From NCBI GenBank assembly GCA_002749135.1, contig NVVY01000029.1, forward strand, positions 1 through 19,062: DNA of 19,062 nt, in the 5' to 3' direction. Position numbers and translations under genes: made by a program. Source of the DNA: Alphaproteobacteria bacterium. GTDB lineage: Bacteria; Pseudomonadota; Alphaproteobacteria; Sphingomonadales; Emcibacteraceae. Under the pieces are notes generated by a model. It made no database searches and was not told the origin of the DNA. It worked only from the letters and a program-made list of their open reading frames with translations. This document shows, piece after piece, positions 1-9,572 of this stretch (the first letter of the stretch is position 1; the number at the start of each line of letters is the position of its first letter).

Positions 1-39
1 CCCGTGATCACCTGCCAATGCAATGATTTCCTTAGTCAT
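1..39 (-). CDS. rpiB: Ribose-5-phosphate isomerase B, N-terminal fragment (probable)
   Basis: The reverse strand has an ATG at 39 and an open frame running off the left edge, giving MTKEIIALAGDHG. The pattern of a short hydrophobic strand followed by (S/G)DHG/A is the N-terminus of RpiB-type isomerases, which interconvert ribose 5-phosphate and ribulose 5-phosphate. Only 13 codons are visible, so this rests on one short motif. The gene follows hemA and the 62-residue ORF on the same strand, 90 bases after the latter's stop. The Shine-Dalgarno is weak (GAAAAG just before the ATG). Another protein with a similar N-terminus cannot be excluded. Confidence 0.5.
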   Translation of the reverse strand, partial: MTKEIIALAGDHG

Positions 40-129
40 ATCTTTTCAAACACCGTGGTTAATACAGAAAGACTCTAATATCATAAGGTCAGGCGTTTTC
101 CTATCATATGTGGGGGTAAAATAAAATAT

Positions 130-318
130 TCAGGATTTTTCTTTGGCAAGTACATATTTCAGCTTATTGACCGCAACACGGGTCAACTGACCCCGGCTGG
201 CAGAGGCCGGGCCGACAATGGACACTTCACGGCCTGAAACAGGATCAACGGCGGATACCTTCATGTAAGATCCGACCTGTATGAATTCAACGAGATACTC
301 TCCCTCACTTCTATTCAT
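130..318 (-). CDS. Small conserved alphaproteobacterial protein (62 aa, DUF6898-like)
   Basis: The function is unknown. This 62-residue soluble protein has no signal peptide or membrane segment. It opens with a charged stretch, EGEYLVEF, followed by VGSYMKVSAVDP and GREVSIVGPAS, and ends in a basic helix, RVAVNKLKYVLAKEKS. From memory this matches the short family called DUF6898, found near hemA and glyA in alphaproteobacteria; I could not check this. The ATG at 318 has a good Shine-Dalgarno (AGGAT, 8 to 9 bases upstream), and that ribosome site overlaps the end region of hemA. With only 15 bases between the genes, it is almost certainly co-transcribed and translated after hemA. Confidence 0.75.
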   Translation of the reverse strand: MNRSEGEYLVEFIQVGSYMKVSAVDPVSGREVSIVGPASASRGQLTRVAVNKLKYVLAKEKS

Positions 319-333
319 TCAGTTCTATCCTTT

Positions 334-1554
334 TTATGCCGCCTTAATGAATTTACGTACGTCAAGCCGCGCCCATACTTTTGCCAAGGCCGCAACCAGA
401 TGATCTATCATCTCATCCGTATGAAGCGGGCTTGGGGTAAAACGCAGACGTTCCAGCCCACGAGGGACTGTCGGGAAATTGATCGGCTGGACATAGATAT
501 TATATTCATCCAGCAAAATATCCGAAATCTGCTTACAGATCACCGCATCCCCCACAAACAGCGGTACGATATGGCTGATGGAAGGCATAACAGGCAAATC
601 GGCGGCCCGCATTTTATCCTTTAACAGCTGCGCGCGTTCCTGATGACTGTCCCGCTCACTCTGGCTTTCTTTCAAGTGGCGTACACTGGCCAAGGCCCCC
701 GCCGTAATCACCGGTGACAGAGACGTGGTGAAGATAAAGCCGGAAGCAAAACTGCGAATGGCATCCACAATATCACGGGTGGAGGTAATATAGCCCCCCA
801 TAAGGCCGTATGCCTTGCCAAGGGTGCCTTCAATCACCGTCAGGCGATCCATAAGGCCATCACGTTCCGCAACGCCGCCGCCGCGCGCGCCGTACATGCC
901 CACCGCATGAACCTCGTCCAGATAGGTCAGGGCGTTATATTTATCGGCCAGATCACAAAATTCTTTTATGGGGGCAAAATCACCGTCCATGGAATAGACA
1001 GATTCAAAGATGATCAATTTGGGCAGTTTCGGATCGGTTGCCTGCAACAGACTTTCCAGATGACCCACATCATTATGACGAAAGATATGTTTCTGGCAGC
1101 CGCTATGACGCACACCTTCGATCATAGAGGCATGATTAAGCTCATCAGAGAAAATGACACAGCCAGGCAGTAGTTTTGCCATGGTACTGATACTGGCATC
1201 ATTGGAAATGTAACCAGAGGTAAATAACAGCGCCGATTCCTTGCCATGAAGATCCGCCAGTTCCTGCTCAAGCAGGACATGTATATGATTGGTGCCGCTG
1301 ATATTTCGCGTGCCGCCGGCCCCGGCCCCTGAATTTTTCAGGCTTTCTTCCATGGCTTCGATGACTTTGGGATGCTGTCCCATGCCAAGATAGTCATTAC
1401 TGCACCAGACCGTAATATCCTTCACGCCGTCCGGACTATGCCAGACAGCTTTTGGAAAATTCCCCCGTTGACGCACAATATCAGTAAATACCCGGTAACG
1501 TCCTTCTTCCTTAACCACTTTCAAGGCATCAGAAAACACACGATTATAGTCCAT
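334..1554 (-). CDS. hemA: 5-aminolevulinate synthase (C4/Shemin pathway)
   Basis: This PLP enzyme condenses glycine with succinyl-CoA to give 5-aminolevulinate, the first step of haem and tetrapyrrole synthesis in alphaproteobacteria. At 406 residues it has the normal length for bacterial ALAS. Visible motifs are [13 protein letters not shown] (about 50-62), the glycine-rich [13 protein letters not shown] (76-88), the cofactor Asp in [12 protein letters not shown] (211-222) and the Schiff-base lysine K247 in [14 protein letters not shown]. The N-terminus MDYNRVF resembles Rhodobacter HemA. A Shine-Dalgarno (AAGG) lies 7 bases before the ATG. The gene is read from its own promoter near 1705-1733, giving a leader of about 145 bases with an FNR-like box upstream. 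The 62-residue ORF follows in the same transcript. Related KBL or 8-amino-7-oxononanoate synthases are less likely given the ALAS-type motifs. Confidence 0.97.
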   Translation of the reverse strand: MDYNRVFSDALKVVKEEGRYRVFTDIVRQRGNFPKAVWHSPDGVKDITVWCSNDYLGMGQHPKVIEAMEESLKNSGAGAGGTRNISGTNHIHVLLEQELADLHGKESALLFTSGYISNDASISTMAKLLPGCVIFSDELNHASMIEGVRHSGCQKHIFRHNDVGHLESLLQATDPKLPKLIIFESVYSMDGDFAPIKEFCDLADKYNALTYLDEVHAVGMYGARGGGVAERDGLMDRLTVIEGTLGKAYGLMGGYITSTRDIVDAIRSFASGFIFTTSLSPVITAGALASVRHLKESQSERDSHQERAQLLKDKMRAADLPVMPSISHIVPLFVGDAVICKQISDILLDEYNIYVQPINFPTVPRGLERLRFTPSPLHTDEMIDHLVAALAKVWARLDVRKFIKAA

Positions 1555-1704
1555 TGCATGACCTTATTCTTTGAATATACCCCTCCCATAAATCATAAAT
1601 TTCATGAGAAGAAAACTAACGCAACTATGTTGTTTTGCACATTATATGGGCTTTATCACATAAATACGGCAAAGCACAGTGTTAAATATGCGAACAACTA
1701 TACC

Positions 1705-1733
1705 ATAATATCCAGCACCGGATATTGTGTCAA
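1705..1733 (-). promoter_or_regulatory. hemA sigma70-type promoter
   Basis: On the minus strand, TTGACA (1733-1728) is followed by a 17-base spacer and TATTAT (1710-1705). The -35 is a perfect consensus and the -10 has one mismatch. The predicted transcript start is near 1698, about 145 bases before the hemA ATG. No other promoter of this quality was found between the MarR gene and hemA. The start site is inferred, not measured. Confidence 0.75.
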
Positions 1734-1770
1734 ATCAGGATGCAATATACTCACAGATAAGTGAATTTAC

Positions 1771-1784
1771 TTGACGCGTGTCAA
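1771..1784. promoter_or_regulatory. FNR/FnrL-like box upstream of hemA
   Basis: TTGAC-GCGT-GTCAA is an exact inverted repeat with a 4-base centre and fits TTGAY-N4-RTCAA, the site bound by FNR/FnrL-type oxygen regulators. Its centre (1777.5) lies about 80 bases upstream of the predicted hemA start, a helical-phase position compatible with class I activation. hemA is a known FnrL target in Rhodobacter. The box sits 6 bases beyond the stop codon of the MarR gene, so hemA is the only promoter it plausibly serves. Confidence 0.55.
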
Positions 1785-1790
1785 AGACGT

Positions 1791-2309
1791 TTAAAAAGAT
1801 TGAAATCGCAATTGATCGGTCCAGAAGCTCTCCAGCTTACGTAGTGAATTACGCAGTTCGGATACGTCTTCGTCTTCGAAAACCCTTTTGTCTTTGACAA
1901 CAGCCAAATTTTCGTCAAACAGATTGCCCACAAGATCACAGACTTCCTTGCCCTGATCACTGAGCCAGATACGCAGGGCGCGCTTGTCATGCTCGGCACG
2001 TTCCTGATTGATGTAACCGGACTCGACCAGCTTTTTCAGGTTGTAGGATACGTTGGACCCAAGGTAATATCCCCGGTTGCGCAAATCCCCGGCAGTCATT
2101 TCATGATCACCAATATTATACAGCAACAGGGCCTGAACACTATTCACATTGCTCATGCCCACGCTGTCCAGACGATTCTTTACAATGTCCAGCATCCTGC
2201 GGTGGAGACGTTCAATCAGGCGCAAGCATTCCAGAAAATTTAACTTTGATCTGGCTTCCGGTGTTTCATGTCCACCGATAAGACTGCTGCTATGACCTGC
2301 CAATGACAT
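1791..2309 (-). CDS. MarR-family winged-helix regulator
   Basis: This 172-residue protein has a MarR-type layout: an N-terminal dimerisation helix (FLECLRLIERLHRRMLDIVKNRL), a winged helix-turn-helix at about residues 53-115 (SVQALLLYNIG, then MTAGDLRNRGYYLGSNVSYNLKKLVESGYI, then the wing ERAEHDKRALRIWLSDQG), and a C-terminal helix pair. The recognition helix is probably GSNVSYNLKKLVE. It resembles the LdtR subgroup, which I recall occurring beside hemB in rhizobia; this is a family-level guess. It lies divergent from hemB with a 116-base shared upstream region and directly upstream of hemA, so it may regulate haem genes or itself. The ATG at 2309 has an AGGGAT Shine-Dalgarno. Confidence 0.85.
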   Translation of the reverse strand: MSLAGHSSSLIGGHETPEARSKLNFLECLRLIERLHRRMLDIVKNRLDSVGMSNVNSVQALLLYNIGDHEMTAGDLRNRGYYLGSNVSYNLKKLVESGYINQERAEHDKRALRIWLSDQGKEVCDLVGNLFDENLAVVKDKRVFEDEDVSELRNSLRKLESFWTDQLRFQSF

Positions 2310-4311
<2,002 letters not shown>

Positions 4312-4383
4312 ATTATTTCAAGCCTCTTTAAATACCCATAAAATATTTGATCAGGATTCGGGCGTTGTTCCCTGTATGGGACA

Positions 4384-4415
4384 ATTATAGGAAAAGACTG
4401 TTAAAGAAGTCTTAG
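4384..4415 (-). promoter_or_regulatory. motA promoter with CtrA-like box over the -35
   Basis: On the minus strand a perfect TATAAT (4389-4384) has only AGACTT at the -35 position (17-base spacer). That weak -35 is covered by CTAA-GACTTCT-TTAA (4415-4401), one base off the CtrA consensus TTAA-N7-TTAA. A CtrA site overlapping a poor -35 is the usual layout of CtrA-activated promoters in alphaproteobacteria, and motility genes are common targets. The predicted start is near 4377, with a leader of about 65 bases. Confidence 0.5.
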
Positions 4416-4444
4416 TTACAGAAAATTTGAATAAAAATAATATT

Positions 4445-4486
4445 TTGGACTTTTCAGGTCATAGACCATATATGGTACTGTATATG
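4445..4486 (+). promoter_or_regulatory. ilvA promoter candidate with overlapping palindrome
   Basis: TTGGAC (4445-4450), an 18-base spacer and TATATG (4469-4474) make a moderate promoter upstream of ilvA. The -10 lies in a perfect 12-bp palindrome, ACCATATATGGT (4465-4476), and a second dyad, CATATA-N8-TATATG, spans 4467-4486. TTTTGGACTT also occurs twice, at 4443 and 4499. The palindrome could be an operator; no matching regulator is evident. Confidence 0.4.
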
Positions 4487-4511
4487 CACAGCTTTTATTT
4501 TTGGACTTGAA

Positions 4512-5744
4512 ATGAACGTGACCAACCAGCAGATAACATTTAATGATATTCAAAACGCTGCCAAGGCCCTTAAGGGGGCCATTGTCGCTACCCCCCTGAA
4601 TATATCAAGAACCCTTTCCAAAATGACTGGCGCGGAAATTTATCTCAAGTTTGAAAACCTGCAATTTACAGCCTCTTTTAAAGAACGTGGTGCCTTGAAC
4701 AAGCTGGTTAACCTGAGTGATGCCCAAAAACAAAAAGGCGTTATTGCCGCCTCTGCGGGTAATCATGCACAGGGGGTTGCCTATCACGGCAGCCGGCTTG
4801 GCATCCCCACCACCATCGTTATGCCCGTTAACACACCCTTTGTAAAAGTCAGCCAGACCAAGGAGCATGGGGCAAATGTTGTGCTGTTCGGTGAGCGGTT
4901 TGACGATACCGCGCAGCAGGCGCTTAAACTGGCCAAAGAACAGGAATTAACCCTGCTTCACCCCTTTGATGATTATGATGTGATCGCCGGTCAGGGCACC
5001 ATTGGTCTGGAAGTGATGGAATCCTGTCCGGACCTTGACATTATTCTGGTGCCAGTAGGCGGCGGCGGACTGATCAGTGGCATCGCCATTGCCGCGAAAC
5101 ATATCAACCCGGATATAAAAATCATTGGCGTTCAGGCGGAACGCTTCCCGTCCCTGCACCGGGCGGTTAATAACAATGACTATATCCCCAAAGGCTCCAC
5201 ATTGGCCGAAGGCATCGCGGTAAAAACCATTGGCGAAAAAACCTATAAAATCTGTAAAGACATGGTGGATGACATTCTACTGGTCAGTGAGGATGCGTTG
5301 GAAAAGGCCGTTTGCATGTTGATGACTATCGAGAAAACAGTACCGGAAGGGGCCGGGGCCGCCCCCCTCGCCGCCATCAACAGCTATCCTGAGGTATTTA
5401 AAGGCAAGAAAGTCGCCATGATTGTCAGCGGCGGTAATATTGACCCGCGTTTGCTGGCTTCCCTGCTTATGCGCGGGTTGGTTCGGGAAGGCCGCATTAC
5501 CCGTCTGCGGGTGGAATTGCTGGACGTGCCGGGCGCGCTGGCACAGATCACAAAAATTATCGGTGACCTTGGCGGTAATATCATTGAAGTGTCCCATCAC
5601 AGGCTGTTCACGGAACTGCCGGCAAAAGAGACCTATTCCAATGTGACGCTGGAAACCCGGGACAGGACCAATCTGGAAGATATATTGACCGGGCTACGCG
5701 GGGCTGGCTTTACCGTACATATCAATCGTTCTTCCGACCTGTAA
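4512..5744 (+). CDS. ilvA: Threonine ammonia-lyase (threonine dehydratase)
   Basis: This PLP enzyme deaminates L-threonine to 2-oxobutanoate, feeding isoleucine synthesis or threonine breakdown. The 410-residue protein has the fold-type II catalytic domain (about 1-320) and a single C-terminal ACT domain (about 331-405, RLRVELLDVPGALAQITKIIGDLGGNI). The Schiff-base lysine is K57 in TASFKERGALNKL; the phosphate-binding loop is VPVGGGGLISG (180-190); SAGNHAQGVA and SGGNID are also present. With one ACT domain it matches the shorter IlvA/TdcB form rather than the roughly 510-residue E. coli IlvA, so biosynthetic and catabolic roles cannot be separated from sequence alone. The Shine-Dalgarno is weak. 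It stands between the two stator genes. Confidence 0.94.
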   Translation: MNVTNQQITFNDIQNAAKALKGAIVATPLNISRTLSKMTGAEIYLKFENLQFTASFKERGALNKLVNLSDAQKQKGVIAASAGNHAQGVAYHGSRLGIPTTIVMPVNTPFVKVSQTKEHGANVVLFGERFDDTAQQALKLAKEQELTLLHPFDDYDVIAGQGTIGLEVMESCPDLDIILVPVGGGGLISGIAIAAKHINPDIKIIGVQAERFPSLHRAVNNNDYIPKGSTLAEGIAVKTIGEKTYKICKDMVDDILLVSEDALEKAVCMLMTIEKTVPEGAGAAPLAAINSYPEVFKGKKVAMIVSGGNIDPRLLASLLMRGLVREGRITRLRVELLDVPGALAQITKIIGDLGGNIIEVSHHRLFTELPAKETYSNVTLETRDRTNLEDILTGLRGAGFTVHINRSSDL

Positions 5745-5814
5745 ACATTATTTTAACCTTAGAGACCCATTATGGCGCTGTAACGCGTTAACTATGTTCT
5801 CAAGGTGATGATTT

Positions 5815-6696
5815 ATGGCGGATGATGTACGCCCAATAATAATAAAACGGATTACAAAAGTATCCGGCGGTGCCCATGGCGGGGCCTGGAAAGTGGCCTA
5901 TGCCGACTTTGTAACCGCGATGATGGCTTTTTTCCTATTACTCTGGCTACTCAATTCCACGTCGAAAGAACAAAAAGAAGGGCTGGCGGATTATTTTACG
6001 CCAACATCCGCTTCGACCAATTCTTCCTCTGGGTCCGGGGGTATTCTGGGTGGTATTTCCCTCAATACGGACGGCGCTCAGGCAAGTGCGGTTACGGTAT
6101 CCATCCCGACCACAACCACAAAAATAAACGCTGAGGAAGATGACGATAGCAAGGAAAAAGCTGAAAAAAATAAATATGCAGAACAGGTGGCAAAAAAAGA
6201 ACAGGCTTATTTTGAAAAAATGTCTAATGACCTCAAGGTTGCCATTCAACAGAATCCGGAACTTTCAGAATTGAAAGATCAGGTCCTTATTGATATTACC
6301 GAAGAAGGTATGCGCATTCAGCTTGTCGACAAGGATCATCGGGCCATGTTCCGCCCTGGCACAGCAGATTTATATCAATATGCCAAAAAGCTGATTCGTA
6401 AAATCTCAACTATTGTTGTAAAAATGCCAAACCGCATCTCCATCTCCGGCCATACCGATGCCAAACCCTTTACCAGTAAGGCCAATTATTCCAATTGGGA
6501 ATTGAGCGCAGACCGGGCAAATGCCACCCGCAGAATTTTGAGCAGCTCTGGTGTCTCAGCCAATAGAATAGCCGAAGTTCTGGGTAAGGCCTCCACCGAA
6601 CCCCTGCTTCCTGACCGGCCAATGCGCGCGGAAAACAGACGCGTAACGATTTTGTTATTGCGCGAGTCCCCAACCCTGCCCCCGGATTTCATGTAA
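5815..6696 (+). CDS. motB: Flagellar motor stator protein MotB
   Basis: MotB pairs with MotA and anchors the stator to peptidoglycan. The 293-residue protein has a short cytoplasmic N-terminus, one transmembrane helix (about 28-47) carrying the ion-binding aspartate D31 in KVAYADFVTAMMAFF, and an acidic/lysine-rich linker (about 105-150). A C-terminal OmpA-like peptidoglycan-binding domain (about 165-285) contains SISGHTDAKPF and NWELSADRANATRRIL. Length is close to E. coli MotB. The ATG at 5815 has an AAGGTG Shine-Dalgarno 8 to 9 bases upstream. It follows ilvA by 70 bases on the same strand with no terminator between, so read-through from ilvA is possible. No CtrA-like box like that of motA was found here. 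Confidence 0.95.
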   Translation: MADDVRPIIIKRITKVSGGAHGGAWKVAYADFVTAMMAFFLLLWLLNSTSKEQKEGLADYFTPTSASTNSSSGSGGILGGISLNTDGAQASAVTVSIPTTTTKINAEEDDDSKEKAEKNKYAEQVAKKEQAYFEKMSNDLKVAIQQNPELSELKDQVLIDITEEGMRIQLVDKDHRAMFRPGTADLYQYAKKLIRKISTIVVKMPNRISISGHTDAKPFTSKANYSNWELSADRANATRRILSSSGVSANRIAEVLGKASTEPLLPDRPMRAENRRVTILLLRESPTLPPDFM

Positions 6697-6710
6697 AGCC
6701 TACACGATCC

Positions 6711-6730
6711 AAAAACAGTTTCGTTTTTTT
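6711..6730 (+). terminator. Weak intrinsic terminator after motB (possible)
   Basis: AAAAAC (6711-6716), a 6-base loop and GTTTTT (6723-6728) followed by more T form an A/T-rich hairpin with a U-tail shortly after the motB stop. The stem has one G-C pair, so termination would be inefficient. Confidence 0.3.
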
Positions 6731-6742
6731 CAGCGACAGCAT

Positions 6743-6754
6743 CAAGCATGCTTG
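6743..6754. repeat. 12-bp perfect palindrome upstream of the SLC13 gene
   Basis: CAAGCATGCTTG is identical to its reverse complement. It lies about 36 bases upstream of the permease ORF start, so it could be an operator or a small leader hairpin. No known regulator consensus is recognised. Confidence 0.35.
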
Positions 6755-6790
6755 CTATGATGTTGATTATGAACAAAATACATAAATGGA

Positions 6791-8686
6791 ATGTATTTTA
6801 AACCAAGGGGCCAGTTCGGGAAAAACTATATGGAAATGTTACAGCCTTCCATTCAGATGTGGGTCACTTTCGGCGTTATTTTTGCCGCCATAATTTTCTA
6901 TGGGCTGGACAGAATTTCCATGGAGATTACCTCACTGGGCACTCTTTCCATATTGCTGGTTCTGTTTCATTTCATGCCGGTTTATGATGATAGCGGGGTC
7001 AATCTTCTTGGATTAAAGCAATTGCTGGCGGGATTTGCCGATCCGGCCTTGATCACCATTCTTGCCTTGCTGGTCATTGGGCAGGGAATGGTTCAGACCG
7101 GGGCATTGGAAACCCCGGCACAGATCATCGTAAAACATGGCATATCACGGCCCAAACTGGTCATATTTGTCTGCCTGATCGCGGTGATGATCATCAGCGC
7201 ATTGCTGAATAATACACCCGTTGTTGTGATATTCATTCCGATCATGATCACCCTGATGGACAAGATGAACAAGTCCGCCGGGCTTGTACTTATGCCGCTC
7301 AGCTTTGTGGCCATCCTTGGCGGCATGACAACCCTGATCGGCTCCAGCACCAACCTTCTTGTGGCCGGTGCCTATAAAGCTCAGACAGGGCAAGTGATAA
7401 ATTTCTTTGATTTTACCATTCCTGGATTATTTCTGGCCGCTATTGGCCTGCTCTATGTCACAATCATCGCCCCGCTAATTTTACCTAAGAATCTTTCCAC
7501 TGCCGATGACAACACTCAAATTATTTCCGGCAAACAATTTATTGTTCAACTTGACCTGATAGAGGGGAATTCCCTGATCGGCAAGAAATCCATTGCCGGT
7601 ATGTTCCCCGACCTGCCGCGTATGACCGTTCGGCTGGTACAGCGCGGGAGCAAAGTATTCCTCCCCCCCTTTGACGATATAGAATTTCAGGATGGGGACT
7701 GTATCATTCTGGCCACCACCCGCGCGGTATTATCGGAAAAACTGTCCAAAGATCCCGGCTTGTTGCGCGGCATTCTAACAGCCACCAACCCGGACGACAT
7801 GAAGATTGAGCCTATTGAAAATCCCCGTGGCCAGAAAATTGCCGAGGTTATCGTTGCTCCCGCTTCCCGGCTGGACGGGCGCACATTGGAACAGGTGGGT
7901 TATCACCTGCAAGGGGGGTGTAAAGTATTGGGTATTCAGCGGCGCTCACGCATGATTCGCAGCTCTATGGATGATATTCGTCTGGAAGCCGGGGATATTC
8001 TGCTGGTGATCGGTACTTCCAGCCAGATTAATGCCCTGCGCACCAACAAGGATGTGTTGCTGATGGAATGGTCCACCCAAGAGGTCAAAGTCCGGTCCGA
8101 CAGCTGGAAGGCATTGGGTATTTTCGCTGGTGTGGTCGCCTTTGCCGCCACTGGCATTATTCCCATCCCCATTACGGCGACCTTTGGCGCTTTTCTTATG
8201 ATTGCGCTGGGATGCCTTAATATTCGTCAGGCCAGCCGTGCCGTTGACCGCCGTATTTTCCTGCTGATCGGCGCGGCACTGGCCATGGGTACCGCTCTGC
8301 AAGCCACCGGCGGCGCGTCTTATCTGGCAGAAAGTCTGATCCATATCTTTGAAGGCTCAAGTGTCGCTATCACCCTGTCGGCTTTCTTTCTGCTCATTGC
8401 AATACTCACCAATATGCTGAGCAATAATGCCACAGCGGTGCTTTTCACGCCCATCGCCGTCAATATGGCCAATCAGCTGGGCGTTGATCCGATGGTGTTT
8501 GTCACCGCGGTTATTTTTGCCGCCAATTGTTCCTTTGCCACGCCTATGGGGTATCAAACCAATCTTTTGGTTATGGGGCCGGGTAACTATAAATTTAAGG
8601 ACTTTATGCGGGTTGGCGTCCCTCTGATCCTAATATTATGGCTGAGTTATTCACTCTTTGCACCGTGGTATTATGATCTATACTAA
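6791..8686 (+). CDS. SLC13-family anion permease with two TrkA_C domains
   Basis: This is a membrane transporter of the divalent anion:Na+ symporter (SLC13/CitT-like) family, split by a soluble insert. N-terminal helices run about 20-232 and C-terminal helices about 438-625. Between them lie two TrkA_C (RCK_C) ligand-binding domains at about 248-325 and 347-426. Repeat signatures are LLNNTP (138-143) with GSSTNLL (184-190), and LSNNATAV (543-550) with GYQTNLLVMGPG (587-598), the paired SNT-type hairpins that bind sodium and substrate. The substrate cannot be read from sequence; sulfate, dicarboxylate or other anions are possible. Start choice is uncertain: ATG at 6791 gives 631 residues but has no Shine-Dalgarno; ATG at 6830 (618 residues), with GGGAA upstream, is a reasonable alternative and places the first helix closer to the N-terminus. 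Confidence 0.88.
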   Translation: MYFKPRGQFGKNYMEMLQPSIQMWVTFGVIFAAIIFYGLDRISMEITSLGTLSILLVLFHFMPVYDDSGVNLLGLKQLLAGFADPALITILALLVIGQGMVQTGALETPAQIIVKHGISRPKLVIFVCLIAVMIISALLNNTPVVVIFIPIMITLMDKMNKSAGLVLMPLSFVAILGGMTTLIGSSTNLLVAGAYKAQTGQVINFFDFTIPGLFLAAIGLLYVTIIAPLILPKNLSTADDNTQIISGKQFIVQLDLIEGNSLIGKKSIAGMFPDLPRMTVRLVQRGSKVFLPPFDDIEFQDGDCIILATTRAVLSEKLSKDPGLLRGILTATNPDDMKIEPIENPRGQKIAEVIVAPASRLDGRTLEQVGYHLQGGCKVLGIQRRSRMIRSSMDDIRLEAGDILLVIGTSSQINALRTNKDVLLMEWSTQEVKVRSDSWKALGIFAGVVAFAATGIIPIPITATFGAFLMIALGCLNIRQASRAVDRRIFLLIGAALAMGTALQATGGASYLAESLIHIFEGSSVAITLSAFFLLIAILTNMLSNNATAVLFTPIAVNMANQLGVDPMVFVTAVIFAANCSFATPMGYQTNLLVMGPGNYKFKDFMRVGVPLILILWLSYSLFAPWYYDLY

Positions 8687-8744
8687 ATTTCAGTCTTTAT
8701 TTACTTATGTTTTTTATCATATGATGTAGATGTAACACTCATAC

Positions 8745-8750
8745 GGAAAG
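8745..8750 (+). promoter_or_regulatory. Ribosome binding site that fixes the TTG start of bpt
   Basis: GGAAAG lies 7 bases before TTG at 8758. No in-frame ATG occurs before codon 26, which is inside the conserved N-terminal motif, so the TTG start is well supported. Confidence 0.6.
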
Positions 8751-8757
8751 AATATAA

Positions 8758-9495
8758 TTGACCAACCAGTCCTCACAATTCCCCAGGTTCTATGTAACCG
8801 CGCCTAATATCTGTCCCTATCTTAAAGGGCGGATGGAACGCAAAGTTTTTACGGAACTGGATGATTTAAACCCGGAGGGCCTGCACGAATCAATGGCCAG
8901 AATAGGCTTTCGCCGCAGTCAGGATATTGTCTACCGCCCGAGCTGTGATCTTTGTTCGGAATGCAAATCGGTCCGCATCCCGGTGTCTTCCTTTACCCCA
9001 AACCGTACGCAGCGCCGCCTGATAAATATGAATTCTGACCTGACCGCCAAAATAATACCCAACAAGGCAACCGAAGAACATTATCAGCTTTTAACTGAAT
9101 ATCTCGCAAGGCGGCATACGGACGGCGGCATGACCAATATGTCATTTGATGAATATGTTAGCATGGTGGAATCCAGCCCCGTTAATACCTGCCTTATTGA
9201 GTATAGATTGCCCGGCACCGGTAAGGATACCCTGATAGCCGTGGCCCTGACCGACATCATGGCCGAGAGCCTGTCGATGGTTTATAGCTTTTTTGAGGTT
9301 GGCGAGGACTTCAAAAAAAGAAGCATCGGCACCTATCTTATTCTGGACCATATCGCCCGCGCCCGGCAGATGGCCAAACACCATGTTTATTTGGGTTACT
9401 GGGTAAAGAACAGCCCCAAGATGGCCTATAAAAAGAATTTTCACCCGCTGGAAATTCTTGAACCCGAAGGCTGGTTTATCTCTAAAAAACCTTAA
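8758..9495 (+). CDS. bpt: Aspartate/glutamate leucyltransferase (N-degron, Bpt)
   Basis: Bpt transfers leucine from Leu-tRNA to proteins with N-terminal Asp or Glu, marking them for ClpS/ClpAP degradation. The 245-residue protein has the family's N-terminal part, FYVTAPNICPYLKGRMERKVF, with C19, and the cysteine cluster PSCDLCSECKSVRIPV (C63, C66, C69). The GNAT-like C-terminal half carries ALTDIMAESLSMVYSFFE, RSIGTYLILDHIARA and YLGYWVKNSPKMAYKKNFHPLE. Older annotations call it arginyltransferase (Ate); bacterial members with this cysteine pattern are mainly leucyltransferases, which is family knowledge, not proof. It starts at TTG with a GGAAAG Shine-Dalgarno. It follows the SLC13 gene by 71 bases and probably has its own promoter or is read through. 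Confidence 0.93.
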   Translation: MTNQSSQFPRFYVTAPNICPYLKGRMERKVFTELDDLNPEGLHESMARIGFRRSQDIVYRPSCDLCSECKSVRIPVSSFTPNRTQRRLINMNSDLTAKIIPNKATEEHYQLLTEYLARRHTDGGMTNMSFDEYVSMVESSPVNTCLIEYRLPGTGKDTLIAVALTDIMAESLSMVYSFFEVGEDFKKRSIGTYLILDHIARARQMAKHHVYLGYWVKNSPKMAYKKNFHPLEILEPEGWFISKKP

Positions 9496-9499
9496 CCTG

Positions 9500-9538
9500 T
9501 TGTCTTGTCTTTATGAGCAGTATATCTATACTCATAAA
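9500..9538 (+). promoter_or_regulatory. TRAP operon promoter with nested dyads
   Basis: TTGTCT (9505-9510), a 16-base spacer and TATACT (9527-9532) form a good sigma70-type promoter between bpt and dctP. An identical TTGTCT begins at 9500. Two dyads overlap it: TTTATGAG (9510-9517) with CTCATAAA (9531-9538), 13 bases apart, and AGTATA-TC-TATACT (9519-9532), which includes the -10. This placement suits a repressor operator. The regulator gene is not in the window. Confidence 0.5.
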
Positions 9539-9572
9539 TATACAGGGACAAAATCATACAGGGGCCTTTCAG

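Noticed and set aside
1372..1764. 130-codon forward ORF overlapping the hemA 5' end and promoter
   Set aside because: It is antisense to hemA, crosses the hemA promoter, and its translation looks like random low-complexity sequence.
5781..5790. TAACGCGTTA palindrome before motB as a regulatory site
   Set aside because: It is only 10 bp, matches no known consensus, and does not fit a CtrA site; chance cannot be excluded.
8716..8725. ATCATATGAT palindrome before bpt
   Set aside because: It is a short A/T-rich palindrome, expected by chance in this composition, and no promoter could be anchored to it.
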